From contig JAMPKV010000039.1 in NCBI GenBank assembly GCA_039962225.1, positions 1-47,852 of the forward strand: DNA of 47,852 nt, in the 5' to 3' direction. The stretch is from Microcoleus sp. AS-A8 (GTDB taxonomy: Bacteria; Cyanobacteriota; Cyanobacteriia; Cyanobacteriales; Coleofasciculaceae). Positions 39,140 through 47,547 of this stretch are shown one piece after another (position 1 is the stretch's first letter; the number at the start of each line of letters is the position of its first letter). A program made the translations under genes and the position numbers. The notes below the pieces were generated by a model. It did no database searches. It was given only the letters and a program-made list of their open reading frames with translations, and was not told the origin of the DNA.

Positions 39140-40618
39140 ATGAACATTATCGAACTCAAGCAAGTTTTTAAGGTATTTCGCAAGGGATTCCAGCGAAATC
39201 CTATCCTACAGGATATTAATCTTACTGTGCAGCGAGGCGAATTCGTCGTACTGCGTGGGGAAAATGGGGCTGGCAAGACTACTCTATTGAATCTGATTTT
39301 AGGGTTACTCAAACCCAGCGGTGGAGAAGTTGAGCTAATGGGGTTTTCACCCCAGAGTGCTGATTCAAAAATCCATGTTGGAGTAGTTTTACAAGATACA
39401 CAAGTTCCCAGAAATGTCAAGGTAAAGGAACTTGTTGAACTGTTGAGAAGCTACTACCCCCAGCCCCTTTCAACAGAAGAAATTTTGAACAAAGTTAAAC
39501 TTAAGGATAAAGAAGGTGCTTGGGCAACTGACTTATCTGGCGGACAAAAACAGCGGCTCTATTTTGCCCTTGCTCTAGCAGGCAATCCTGAACTGCTCAT
39601 CCTTGATGAGCCAACCCGAAATCTAGATGACAAAGGATACGAAGAATTCTGGCAGCAAATTAAACTCTGCCGTCAACGAGGAATCACCATTTTAATGGTG
39701 ACAAACAATAAATCCGACTGGGACGAATTAAATGCTTTAGCAACTCGCTGTGTCACTCTCCATAAAATTACTGAAAGACCGCCCGAAGGACAGCTAACCC
39801 AGGAGCTAATAAATTTAGAAAATAAAGCTTTATTAGAGCAGCCTGAACCTATTAGACAAACTGAGAGTCTACCTAAACCTTCTTCTCAGAACATCCAACG
39901 CATTTTTCAGAAACAATTTTGGTTTGAAACCCTTCAACTGCTTCGTACCCCAGTCTTCTTAATCGGAACGCTTGCGATGGTGGGATTCGTCCCTTTGTTA
40001 AAATTTCAAGGATTGAAAGGAGAAAAGGCAACCGAAATGGTTGTTTACCTGTGTGGCATTATACTTTTCACGATTGTCATTGACCGACTGGGTAAACGAA
40101 TTGCAGTCGAGCGATCGGAAAAATGGCTCAAGCTTTTGAGAGCCACACCTTTACCACCAGCAGCCTACATGGCGGCTAAGATTGCCACTTCACTTCTCAT
40201 CTGTACTGTGAGTCTTTTGTTAATCTTCGGATTAGGACGCTGGCAGCTTGAGATGAGAATGGATTTGACTCAAGGGTTAGCTCTTCTATCGAGCCTAATT
40301 TTGGGAATTGTACCTTTTGCCATTCTTGGTATTGCATTGGGGTATTTACTAGACCCCAAAAGTGCCGATTCCATTCTGAGCCTATCGCTAATCGTTGTTC
40401 CTGTTGCTTGCGGTTCAATTCCACTTCCGGGACCACAAATCGTACAAGATTTAATTGCCTTCTCGCCGTTCTACCACTATCGGGAATTAGTTCTAGCGGC
40501 GGTTCACTTGAACCACGATAACCAACTATTTCTACATTTACTTTGGCTTCTTTGGGCTTGGGGTGCTTTTGGTTTATTCGCGGCTTGGTCTTATCAGCGC
40601 GATCGCATCGTTCAGTAG
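39140..40618 (+). CDS. ABC transporter, ATPase fused to ABC-2-like permease
   Basis: This is a 492-aa fusion. The N-terminal ATPase (1-215) has Walker A GENGAGKTT (residues 38-46), the signature DLSGGQKQR (about 135-143) and Walker B LLILDEPTRN (about 152-161). The His-switch position is Asn (MVTNNK) rather than His. The C-terminal half (about 255-492) has about six hydrophobic segments (VFLIGTLAMVGFVPLL, VVYLCGIILFTIVI, and so on), like CcmB/ABC-2 permeases. It resembles exporters of small molecules or peptides. It sits between the decayed and intact drmA copies with two small membrane proteins, an apparent inserted module. The missing switch histidine may lower ATPase activity. Confidence 0.75.
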   Translation: MNIIELKQVFKVFRKGFQRNPILQDINLTVQRGEFVVLRGENGAGKTTLLNLILGLLKPSGGEVELMGFSPQSADSKIHVGVVLQDTQVPRNVKVKELVELLRSYYPQPLSTEEILNKVKLKDKEGAWATDLSGGQKQRLYFALALAGNPELLILDEPTRNLDDKGYEEFWQQIKLCRQRGITILMVTNNKSDWDELNALATRCVTLHKITERPPEGQLTQELINLENKALLEQPEPIRQTESLPKPSSQNIQRIFQKQFWFETLQLLRTPVFLIGTLAMVGFVPLLKFQGLKGEKATEMVVYLCGIILFTIVIDRLGKRIAVERSEKWLKLLRATPLPPAAYMAAKIATSLLICTVSLLLIFGLGRWQLEMRMDLTQGLALLSSLILGIVPFAILGIALGYLLDPKSADSILSLSLIVVPVACGSIPLPGPQIVQDLIAFSPFYHYRELVLAAVHLNHDNQLFLHLLWLLWAWGAFGLFAAWSYQRDRIVQ

Positions 40619-40651
40619 CTTCTTCCTGCCACTAAAGTTTTTAACCTTCCT

Positions 40652-43600
40652 ATGTCGCCAACCGCCCCTGCTGAAGTTCGCCAACACCTCATCGATGCCT
40701 TGCAGCTCGATCTCGTCGGACCAACTCCCGACGATGCTGCCCACGCCGAGGAAGTTCTCCCCCAAGCCCCCTCCAAGTGGTATCTCACAGGATTCCTAGT
40801 TCCTTACGAAGCCTCATCCGCTCAACGCTCAGATGATACGGGGGACGAAGAACTCGACCAACTCGATCGCACTAGCCCAGGCGACGATGAAGCCACTCCA
40901 GAACCCGCCTCCGCCCGGAAAGCTTTTTTTCCCTCTTCAATGGGCTTAAGCCTCCTCGTCCCCCAAGATGCCACTCAGCTTGATGTCACCGTAGAGTGGG
41001 GCGATTACATCCCGCTCGAAAAAGAACGGGACGAGAATAAAGCCGAAACCGGACTGCAAAGCTTGCTCTCTGGCTCCTGGCAGAGAATACCTCGACAGGC
41101 ACAAGTTAGTGTTCCCCTGACTACAAACGGCAAGTCCAGCCAGATGAGTTTGCCCCTTGACCTTCCTATAGATTCAGGGGATACGCCCACTCAAATGAAA
41201 CTCCCACTCGATACTGTGGGTACAACAAAACAAGTAGACCTCCCTAGCAGCGGTGGCTTAAAACTGGTCATCTCCATCCGTTCCATTCTCTACCATGCGC
41301 TGGTGCCGATGGGAACCCGTTCCGTTTCCGTGTTCTTAGTCAACTACCGCTCTCCTGCCCCTGACAAAGAACGGGACAGCGCTTACATTTTTCAAACGAC
41401 GCTGACCATCCGCACTCCCGAACCCCTCGTTCCTCGTCCCGACCTGCGCGGACAAAGTGGTGACGACTGGGATGAGAGCGTTGCTGACCTGCAATACCGG
41501 GATGACTACGAATATGCTGTCGGTCATAACGTCTCTGCAATCGCTATTCCCAACTCCAATGGCAGTTGTCGGGAAATCTCCACCGCTTGGATGCCCAGCG
41601 CCGACGTAGAAAAGGTCGTTCCCACTCAAGTAGACCAGGTGGAATTGAGCATGGAAGCGCTAGCCACTGCTTCTACCGCCGATGCAGTACGCAGCATGGT
41701 CAGTCCAATGGTTACAGCTTACACCCAATGGATTGCCGAGCAGGGTGCAAAAGCTCCAAAACAGCCAAAACATCGAGTTGATGTCGCCAATGACCTTTTG
41801 AATCGGGCAGGTATTGCCAACGAGCGCATCGCCGCTGGACTCCAATCCCTCGATGACCCAGAGGTACTAGAGGCATTTTGCATCGCCAATCGAGCGATCG
41901 CTACTGCCATCCGCCAACGGTCTGTACACGGCACGGAAAAAAGCCCTAGCGACCTCAAGCCTCCAAAATGGCGACCCTTTCAGCTTGCCTTTCTGTTGAT
42001 GAATCTAGTGGGACTCGCCAATCCCGAACATAGCGATCGCGAATTGGTAGACCTGCTCTTCTTCCCTACAGGTGGTGGTAAAACCGAGGCATATCTGGGA
42101 CTTGCCGCCTTTACCCTAGTCCTGCGACGACTGCGGAATCCAGGCTTCAATGGTGCTGGAGTTAGCGTCATCATGCGCTACACACTCAGACTGCTCACCT
42201 TAGACCAGCTCGGTCGAGCTGCCACCTTGATTTGTGCCTTGGAGTTAGAGCGACAGCAGGACGTGGAAAAACTAGGAACCTGGCCCTTTGAGATAGGGCT
42301 GTGGGTCGGACAGACTGCCACGCCTAACATCATGGGACAGAGAGGAGACAACAATCAATACTCTGCCCGTGCCCGTACTATCGCCTTTTTAAACGACAGT
42401 CGGAACAAACCGTCACCAATTCCCCTAGAAAACTGCCCGTGGTGCGGTGCCGAGTTTACCACCAATTCGTTCCAACTGCTGCCCAATGCAGATCGACCCA
42501 CCAATCTCCAAGTTATTTGTAACAATCGGAAAAAGCGGCAAGATGGCAAACCCCAATGCGGCGTGTTTAGAAGCAACCAATCCCTTCCCATTGTTGCGGT
42601 AGATGAGCCAATTTACCGACGACTCCCCTGCTTCATCATCGCCACTGTCGATAAATTCGCTAACCTGCCGTGGGTGGGGCAAACTGGGGCATTGTTTGGA
42701 CACGTAGACCACTATGACCAAGAAGGCTTCTATGGTCCTGCCACTCCCAGTCAGGGTCGCCCTCTTGATCAACCTTTGCCGCCGCCCGATTTGATTATTC
42801 AAGACGAACTGCACCTAATTTCGGGACCATTGGGGACGATGGTAGGACTGTATGAAACGGCGATCGATGCCCTGTGCAGCAGGAATGGCAACCAAAAAAC
42901 CATCCGACCCAAAATCGTAGCATCCACCGCAACGGTTCGGCGTGCCACCCGTCAAATCCAAGCACTGTTTTGTCGCAATCAGGTGGATGTATTTCCCCCA
43001 CCGGGACCAGACCGCCGCGACTCGTTTTTTGCCAAGACAGTCCCGATTACCCAAAAGCACGGTCGCACCTATGTTGGTATTGCGGCTCAGGGACGCAGTC
43101 TCAAGGTTGTACTGCTGCGAACTTATCTAGCGCTGTTAGGCGCAGCCCAAAAAGACTGGGAAGCAGCCGGTGGGGCAAAGAACCCCGATAACCCGGCAGA
43201 CCCCTACATGACGCTATTGGGCTACTTTAACTCCTTGCGCGAACTCGGCGGCAGTCGCCGGATTGTCGAAGACGAGGTGAAATCCCGCGTTGAGCGATAC
43301 AGCCAGCGTCACCGAGAAAATGAAAGTTTGGGGTCATTTAGCGATCGCCAAATTGCTAATGAACCTTCCGAGCTAACTTCTCGCGAGAGTACCAATAAAG
43401 TGGCGGAGACTAAACGCCGTTTGGCGCTGTCCTTCCACGAAAAAGAACGGGTTGATGTAGCATTAGCCACCAACATGATTTCAGTAGGTCTTGACATCAC
43501 CCGACTAGGATTAATGGTGGTGCTGGGTCAGCCAAAAACAGCGGCGGAATATATTCAAGCCACCAGTCGTGTCGGACGGGATGAAAACCGACCGGGGTTG

Positions 43601-44173
43601 GTTGTGACACTGCTGAACGTGCATCGACCCCGCGATCGCTCCCATTACGAACGCTTTCAAGCGTGGCACACCACATTCTACCGTGCCGTGGAAGCCACGA
43701 GCGTCACTCCTTTCTCGCCGCGTGCCGTGGATCGAGGACTCGCTGCTGTCACCGTTGCCCTAGCTCGTCTGGGAAATTCTGACATGACAGCGCCCTTGAA
43801 TGCCGTCGGTATTGTTCAACAGCGCCTAAATCTGGACTTTGTAACAGACATCATTGCCCAACGGGTAGAGATGCACGACAAGGAACTGGAAGCTAAGGAG
43901 GCAGGAGAACTCCGTCAGAAGATCAGAGGACGGGTTGTGGATTTACTCGATACCTGGAAACGCATTGCTGCTGAAAAGGGCAGCCTTCAATACCAGCAGG
44001 AAGTGGGTAAGGCTCCCCCTTTATTACGTGACCCGCTCGATCCGGAACTCGAAAGGATACCGCTAGCAGAACGAAAGTTCAAAGCTCAACGCAGCCTTCG
44101 TGATGTTGAGCCAACAGTAAATTTGTGGGTACGAAACCCCGATGGATTTGAGGTAGAGGAAGAAGACTCATGA
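40652..44173 (+). CDS. drmA: DrmA, DISARM helicase-domain protein
   Basis: This 1173-aa protein is the core DISARM helicase-like protein that forms the DrmAB complex engaging phage DNA. The Walker A region is FFPTGGGKTEAYLGLA (about residues 469-484), motif II is IIQDELHLISGPLG (DELH, near 717), and the second RecA domain has ATNMISVGLDITRLGLMVVLGQP, then EYIQATSRVGRD (about 938-975). A 250-residue N-terminal region with a degenerate 8-12-residue repeat (MSLPLDLP / MKLPLD / VDLPS, about 165-190) precedes the core. The stop overlaps the drmB start by 4 bp (ATGA). Its first ~65 codons are duplicated in decayed form at 37743. Confidence 0.93.
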   Translation: MSPTAPAEVRQHLIDALQLDLVGPTPDDAAHAEEVLPQAPSKWYLTGFLVPYEASSAQRSDDTGDEELDQLDRTSPGDDEATPEPASARKAFFPSSMGLSLLVPQDATQLDVTVEWGDYIPLEKERDENKAETGLQSLLSGSWQRIPRQAQVSVPLTTNGKSSQMSLPLDLPIDSGDTPTQMKLPLDTVGTTKQVDLPSSGGLKLVISIRSILYHALVPMGTRSVSVFLVNYRSPAPDKERDSAYIFQTTLTIRTPEPLVPRPDLRGQSGDDWDESVADLQYRDDYEYAVGHNVSAIAIPNSNGSCREISTAWMPSADVEKVVPTQVDQVELSMEALATASTADAVRSMVSPMVTAYTQWIAEQGAKAPKQPKHRVDVANDLLNRAGIANERIAAGLQSLDDPEVLEAFCIANRAIATAIRQRSVHGTEKSPSDLKPPKWRPFQLAFLLMNLVGLANPEHSDRELVDLLFFPTGGGKTEAYLGLAAFTLVLRRLRNPGFNGAGVSVIMRYTLRLLTLDQLGRAATLICALELERQQDVEKLGTWPFEIGLWVGQTATPNIMGQRGDNNQYSARARTIAFLNDSRNKPSPIPLENCPWCGAEFTTNSFQLLPNADRPTNLQVICNNRKKRQDGKPQCGVFRSNQSLPIVAVDEPIYRRLPCFIIATVDKFANLPWVGQTGALFGHVDHYDQEGFYGPATPSQGRPLDQPLPPPDLIIQDELHLISGPLGTMVGLYETAIDALCSRNGNQKTIRPKIVASTATVRRATRQIQALFCRNQVDVFPPPGPDRRDSFFAKTVPITQKHGRTYVGIAAQGRSLKVVLLRTYLALLGAAQKDWEAAGGAKNPDNPADPYMTLLGYFNSLRELGGSRRIVEDEVKSRVERYSQRHRENESLGSFSDRQIANEPSELTSRESTNKVAETKRRLALSFHEKERVDVALATNMISVGLDITRLGLMVVLGQPKTAAEYIQATSRVGRDENRPGLVVTLLNVHRPRDRSHYERFQAWHTTFYRAVEATSVTPFSPRAVDRGLAAVTVALARLGNSDMTAPLNAVGIVQQRLNLDFVTDIIAQRVEMHDKELEAKEAGELRQKIRGRVVDLLDTWKRIAAEKGSLQYQQEVGKAPPLLRDPLDPELERIPLAERKFKAQRSLRDVEPTVNLWVRNPDGFEVEEEDS

Positions 44174-46026
44174 AATCAAAAGCAAAGCGACCTCCCTCCG
44201 GAGAAATTCGGCAGAGTCAAATTTTATCCACCTTCGGTCCAGGGGCAATGGTGGATTTACCCGATTATTCTGTTCTAATTGGAGGACTGAACCACTGGAA
44301 AGGCGATCGCCGACGGATTTATGAAGACCGTCTGGCTGGAAGAGTTAGCGAGATTCTCAGTGTCAATAGTATTGCCATGTACGCCCCCCCTGTGGACGCA
44401 CCCGACCCAGCCGCACCGCGTACAGGGATAACGGCGTTCACCTTCCCAGCTTGGTTTGTGGCGCAGGTCGAAGAGACTTGGACGGCACCAAGCGGCAAAG
44501 AATATCGGACACGACCTCTAATTCCGTGGGGTCGCCTAGTGAAAGGGAAATATCTCGACTCCGAGAAAAAGAAAAAACCTGTTGTTCCCGTGCGCTTTGT
44601 TCAAGCCTGTCTTAACGGGCACATCAGCGACGTTGATTGGTATCTCTTCGCCAACCCCAAGTGCCAGAGCAACTGCCCAGCTCAGCTTTGGTTGGATGAG
44701 GGAGGCTCTGGAAATGACTTTGCCGACATCTTTGTCCGGTGCGAGCAATGTAAAGAGCGCCGTCCGCTCTCGGATGCCACGTTGCCTGGAAGAAAGGCGT
44801 TAGGTTCATGCAAGGGAGAACGCCCGTGGCTCGGTCCCAATGCGGCTGACTCCTGTGTTTCGACAACTACAGGTAAACAGGAAGCCAATCGGTTGCTGGT
44901 ACGTTCAGCTAGCAACGCCTACTTTGCACAAACCCTGAGTGTTATTTCTCTCCCAGACTCCGATGAAGCCTTACGGCAGGCTGTTAACTTGGTCTATGAA
45001 GACTACCTTCAGGATGCCGAAAACATCAGCGATGTCATTCGAGATCGCAGGAGACAAAGGGTTTCTAACGCCCTAGAAGGATTTAGTGACGAAGCGGTGT
45101 GGGCAGAAATCCAACGCCGTCAGGGTGGGCAGTCTGACAAACCCAAGAGCATCAAGCAGGTAGAGATTGAAACCTTACTATCCAGCCCTGAAGAGGTAGG
45201 AGAAGATGCCCCTGAAGGTGATTTCTATGCCCGTGCCCGTAAATTGGATAACTTGACTCCCACATGGCAGTCCCGTATAGAACGCATTGTCCTGGTTCAC
45301 CGCCTCCGGGAAGTCATCGCCCAAGTCGGGTTTACTCGCTTTGAAGCCGCGATGCCTGATATTGATGGTGAACTTTCTCTAGAAGTTCGCAGGGCAGCTC
45401 TGGATATCGAACCGACTTGGGTACCTGCTGTGGAGAATAAGGGCGAGGGCGTGTTTATCGCTTTCCGCAAGCAAGCCATTGAAGACTGGCGCAAGCAGGA
45501 ATCTGTCCAGAATCGAGGACGGGAACTGTTTAGCGGCTTCAATCAATGGTGCAAGCAACGGGGGATTCCAGACGACAAAGCGAATTTCCCCGGCTTACCC
45601 TACATCATGCTGCACTCCCTATCCCACCTGCTAATTACAGCGGTGTCCCTCGAATGCGGTTACGCCGCCAGTTCCATCCGCGAACGCATTTATGCGGGGG
45701 AATCGGGTTACGGCATCCTGTTATACACGGGAACATCAGGGTCAGAAGGGACGCTGGGGGGACTGGTACAGGTTGGCAAACAGATTGAGTCTCACCTAGC
45801 TACCGCCTTGGAACTGGGACGACTGTGTTCTAACGATCCAGTCTGCGCTCAGCACAAGCCAGACAATGTTCAAGAAGAGCGTTTTCTTCACGGCTTTGCC
45901 TGTCATGGATGCTTACTAATCGCTGAAACCTCCTGCGAACGACGCAACGAGTTCCTCGACCGGGCGCTTGTTGTCAACACGGTTGACGGACCAGGAGCAG
46001 CGTTTTTCCCTGATGAGACTTTGTGA
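44170..46026 (+). CDS. drmB: DrmB, DISARM DUF1998 protein
   Basis: This 618-aa protein opens with GEIRQSQILSTFGPGAMVDL, the characteristic DrmB start. Its DUF1998 domain contains LHSLSHLLITAVSLECGYAA (about 481-500), ESGYGILLYTGTSGSEGTLG, and the cysteine cluster CSNDPVC...ACHGCLLIAETSCERRNEFLDR, likely a metal site. Other Cys pairs (NPKCQSNC, RCEQCK) occur in the first half. DrmB partners DrmA and is present in all DISARM systems. It overlaps drmA by 4 bp. In class 1 loci drmC follows; here a hairpin, a truncated gene and an IS630 intervene. Confidence 0.93.
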   Translation: MKSKAKRPPSGEIRQSQILSTFGPGAMVDLPDYSVLIGGLNHWKGDRRRIYEDRLAGRVSEILSVNSIAMYAPPVDAPDPAAPRTGITAFTFPAWFVAQVEETWTAPSGKEYRTRPLIPWGRLVKGKYLDSEKKKKPVVPVRFVQACLNGHISDVDWYLFANPKCQSNCPAQLWLDEGGSGNDFADIFVRCEQCKERRPLSDATLPGRKALGSCKGERPWLGPNAADSCVSTTTGKQEANRLLVRSASNAYFAQTLSVISLPDSDEALRQAVNLVYEDYLQDAENISDVIRDRRRQRVSNALEGFSDEAVWAEIQRRQGGQSDKPKSIKQVEIETLLSSPEEVGEDAPEGDFYARARKLDNLTPTWQSRIERIVLVHRLREVIAQVGFTRFEAAMPDIDGELSLEVRRAALDIEPTWVPAVENKGEGVFIAFRKQAIEDWRKQESVQNRGRELFSGFNQWCKQRGIPDDKANFPGLPYIMLHSLSHLLITAVSLECGYAASSIRERIYAGESGYGILLYTGTSGSEGTLGGLVQVGKQIESHLATALELGRLCSNDPVCAQHKPDNVQEERFLHGFACHGCLLIAETSCERRNEFLDRALVVNTVDGPGAAFFPDETL

Positions 46027-46124
46027 TGTCTCCATTCATCCGTCTGAACCGACCAGCGTTTGTGAATCTTGCTGTACTAGAACACCAGTCCAGTAATAAT
46101 CGGTAAAGGTTTTTTGTCCCTTGA

Positions 46125-46188
46125 GGACGCAGCATTCGGGGGAGAATTCTAGCTAAAACCAAAGATTTTACGTCCGAATGCTTTGTCC
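46125..46188. repeat. Long inverted repeat downstream of drmB
   Basis: GGACGCAGCATTCGG (46125-46139) pairs with CCGAATGCTTTGTCC (46174-46188): a 9-bp stem, two unpaired bases, then 4 bp, around a 34-base AT-rich loop. It lies in the 237-bp gap between drmB and the pentapeptide gene. It may be a terminator, a small palindromic mobile repeat, or the scar of one. Confidence 0.55.
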
Positions 46189-46263
46189 CTGTATGTAGGG
46201 GAATAAGAATCATCAATAAAAGCCTGCGAAAATACAAAGATTATAAAAGTTGTGGAGTATTAC

Positions 46264-47121
46264 ATGGCGAATCTGGAACATATTGATATCCTTTATGAGG
46301 GAGCGGATGCCTGGAATAATTGGAGGAAAGAAAGTCCTCAAATAAAGCCTGATATTAGTAAATGTGATTTATATAAAGTTTCTAGATACTGGATGTTTGC
46401 ACATATTTCTATAACATCTAAAGAATTAAATTTTAGCGAGACAGATATGAGGGAAGTAAGGTTCAAAGGCATGAATGAATTCATCTTTGATTTCACTCAT
46501 TCTAACCTAAGTAATGTTGATTTAAGCCAGAGAAAATTGAGATGGGCAAATCTGAACAATGCAGATTTAAGTTATGCACAACTAAGAGGTACAAATTTAT
46601 TTAGAGCAAAATTAATTGATGCAAAACTAACTAATACCAATCTAACCCATGCCAATTTAATTGAGGCTGAACTAAACAATGCTGAGCTACATTATGCAAA
46701 CTTGAATAAAGCTAAATTGTGCAGAGCTAAACTAATTAAGTCCAATCTGTATAAGGCAAATCTGTCTGGCGCTAAATTGGGTAATTCTGATATGAGGAAT
46801 GCAGATTTGCGGGGAGCAGATCTCAGTAATACTAACTTATATAGTGTTAATATACAAAAAGCTTACTTTGATGAAGAAACCATTTTCCCTCAAGATTTTA
46901 ATCCCCTCAATGCAGGAATGATATATTTAAGTGTAGATTATGAAAATTCTAACTTGATAGAAAAATTATTAATTAATAAGAAAGAAAAAAAATATATTAA
47001 TCCTCCACCCCGACCAGGTCAAGTTGAATTTAGAGAGAATGTGCGTAAAGCCTATGATAACAAGTGCGCTATTTCAGGATGTGGCATAGAAGAGGTTTTA
47101 CAGCAGATTGCAGGTAACTAG
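46264..47121 (+). CDS. Pentapeptide-repeat protein with HNH domain, truncated by IS630
   Basis: The 285-aa remnant has an N-terminal region of about 60 residues, then about 25 pentapeptide repeats (A[D/N]LxxA pattern, about residues 60-195) that form a right-handed quadrilateral helix. It ends with the start of an HNH nuclease domain: RPGQVEFRENVRKAY, then DNKCAISGCGIEEVL. The usual next residues of this family (LEAAHI, with the catalytic His) are absent, because the IS630 left inverted repeat begins in the codon for that Leu, and the last residues are IS-encoded. The nuclease should be inactive. GGAG precedes ATG 46264. It is AT-rich relative to DISARM, suggesting separate origin. Confidence 0.8.
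   Translation: MANLEHIDILYEGADAWNNWRKESPQIKPDISKCDLYKVSRYWMFAHISITSKELNFSETDMREVRFKGMNEFIFDFTHSNLSNVDLSQRKLRWANLNNADLSYAQLRGTNLFRAKLIDAKLTNTNLTHANLIEAELNNAELHYANLNKAKLCRAKLIKSNLYKANLSGAKLGNSDMRNADLRGADLSNTNLYSVNIQKAYFDEETIFPQDFNPLNAGMIYLSVDYENSNLIEKLLINKKEKKYINPPPRPGQVEFRENVRKAYDNKCAISGCGIEEVLQQIAGN
47098..47115. repeat. IS630 left terminal inverted repeat plus TA target
   Basis: Bases 47098-47115 read TTACAGCAGATTGCAGGT, a perfect inverted match to 97-114. The TA at 47099-47100 is the expected target dinucleotide, so the element starts at 47101. Confidence 0.9.
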
Positions 47122-47154
47122 AGTACAGTCAAGTCAGTGCATCAAAGCGTAAAG

Positions 47155-47547
47155 ATGAAACCTTACTCCATCGACTTTAGAGAAAAAGTAGTCAAAGCCT
47201 ACGAGCAAGGAAACACCTCGATTAGAAAACTAGCAGCCCGGTTTGATGTCAGCAAAGCTTTTGTGCAGAGAATGCTCAAACAAAAGAAAATAGAAGGTCA
47301 TGTAAAACCAGGAAAACAGGGCGGAAGCATCAAGAGTGAGTTACAAGGACAGGAAACTCAACTAAGTTTGATGGTGGAAAAATACCCAGACGCCACTTTG
47401 TCAGAATATTGTGAGTACTGGGGAGAAACCCACAATCAATGGGTCAGCACCAGTACTATGTGCCGTGCCTTGCAAAGAGAGCAACTGACACGAAAAAAAA
47501 GACGTTACGTAGCACTCAAGGGGCGACAGAAAGAGTACAAAAGCTAA
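47155..47547 (+). CDS. IS630 transposase, frame 1 (helix-turn-helix part)
   Basis: This 130-aa part starts at ATG 47155 (MKPYSIDFREKVVKAYEQGN). It contains the helix-turn-helix NTSIRKLAARFDVSKAFVQR and a second DNA-binding domain (DATLSEYCEYWGETHNQWVS...). The frame ends at 47547. The protein continues in the -1 frame through a run of eight A at 47493-47500, a typical slippage site for two-frame IS630 transposases. An in-frame GTG at 47137 is a less likely start. Confidence 0.88.
   Translation: MKPYSIDFREKVVKAYEQGNTSIRKLAARFDVSKAFVQRMLKQKKIEGHVKPGKQGGSIKSELQGQETQLSLMVEKYPDATLSEYCEYWGETHNQWVSTSTMCRALQREQLTRKKRRYVALKGRQKEYKS

Noticed and set aside
42425-42814. Long antisense frames within drmA, and similar ones in drmD and drmMI (30322-30765, 33066-33437)
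   Set aside because: They are frame shadows in GC-rich coding sequence, with no motifs or ribosome-binding sites.
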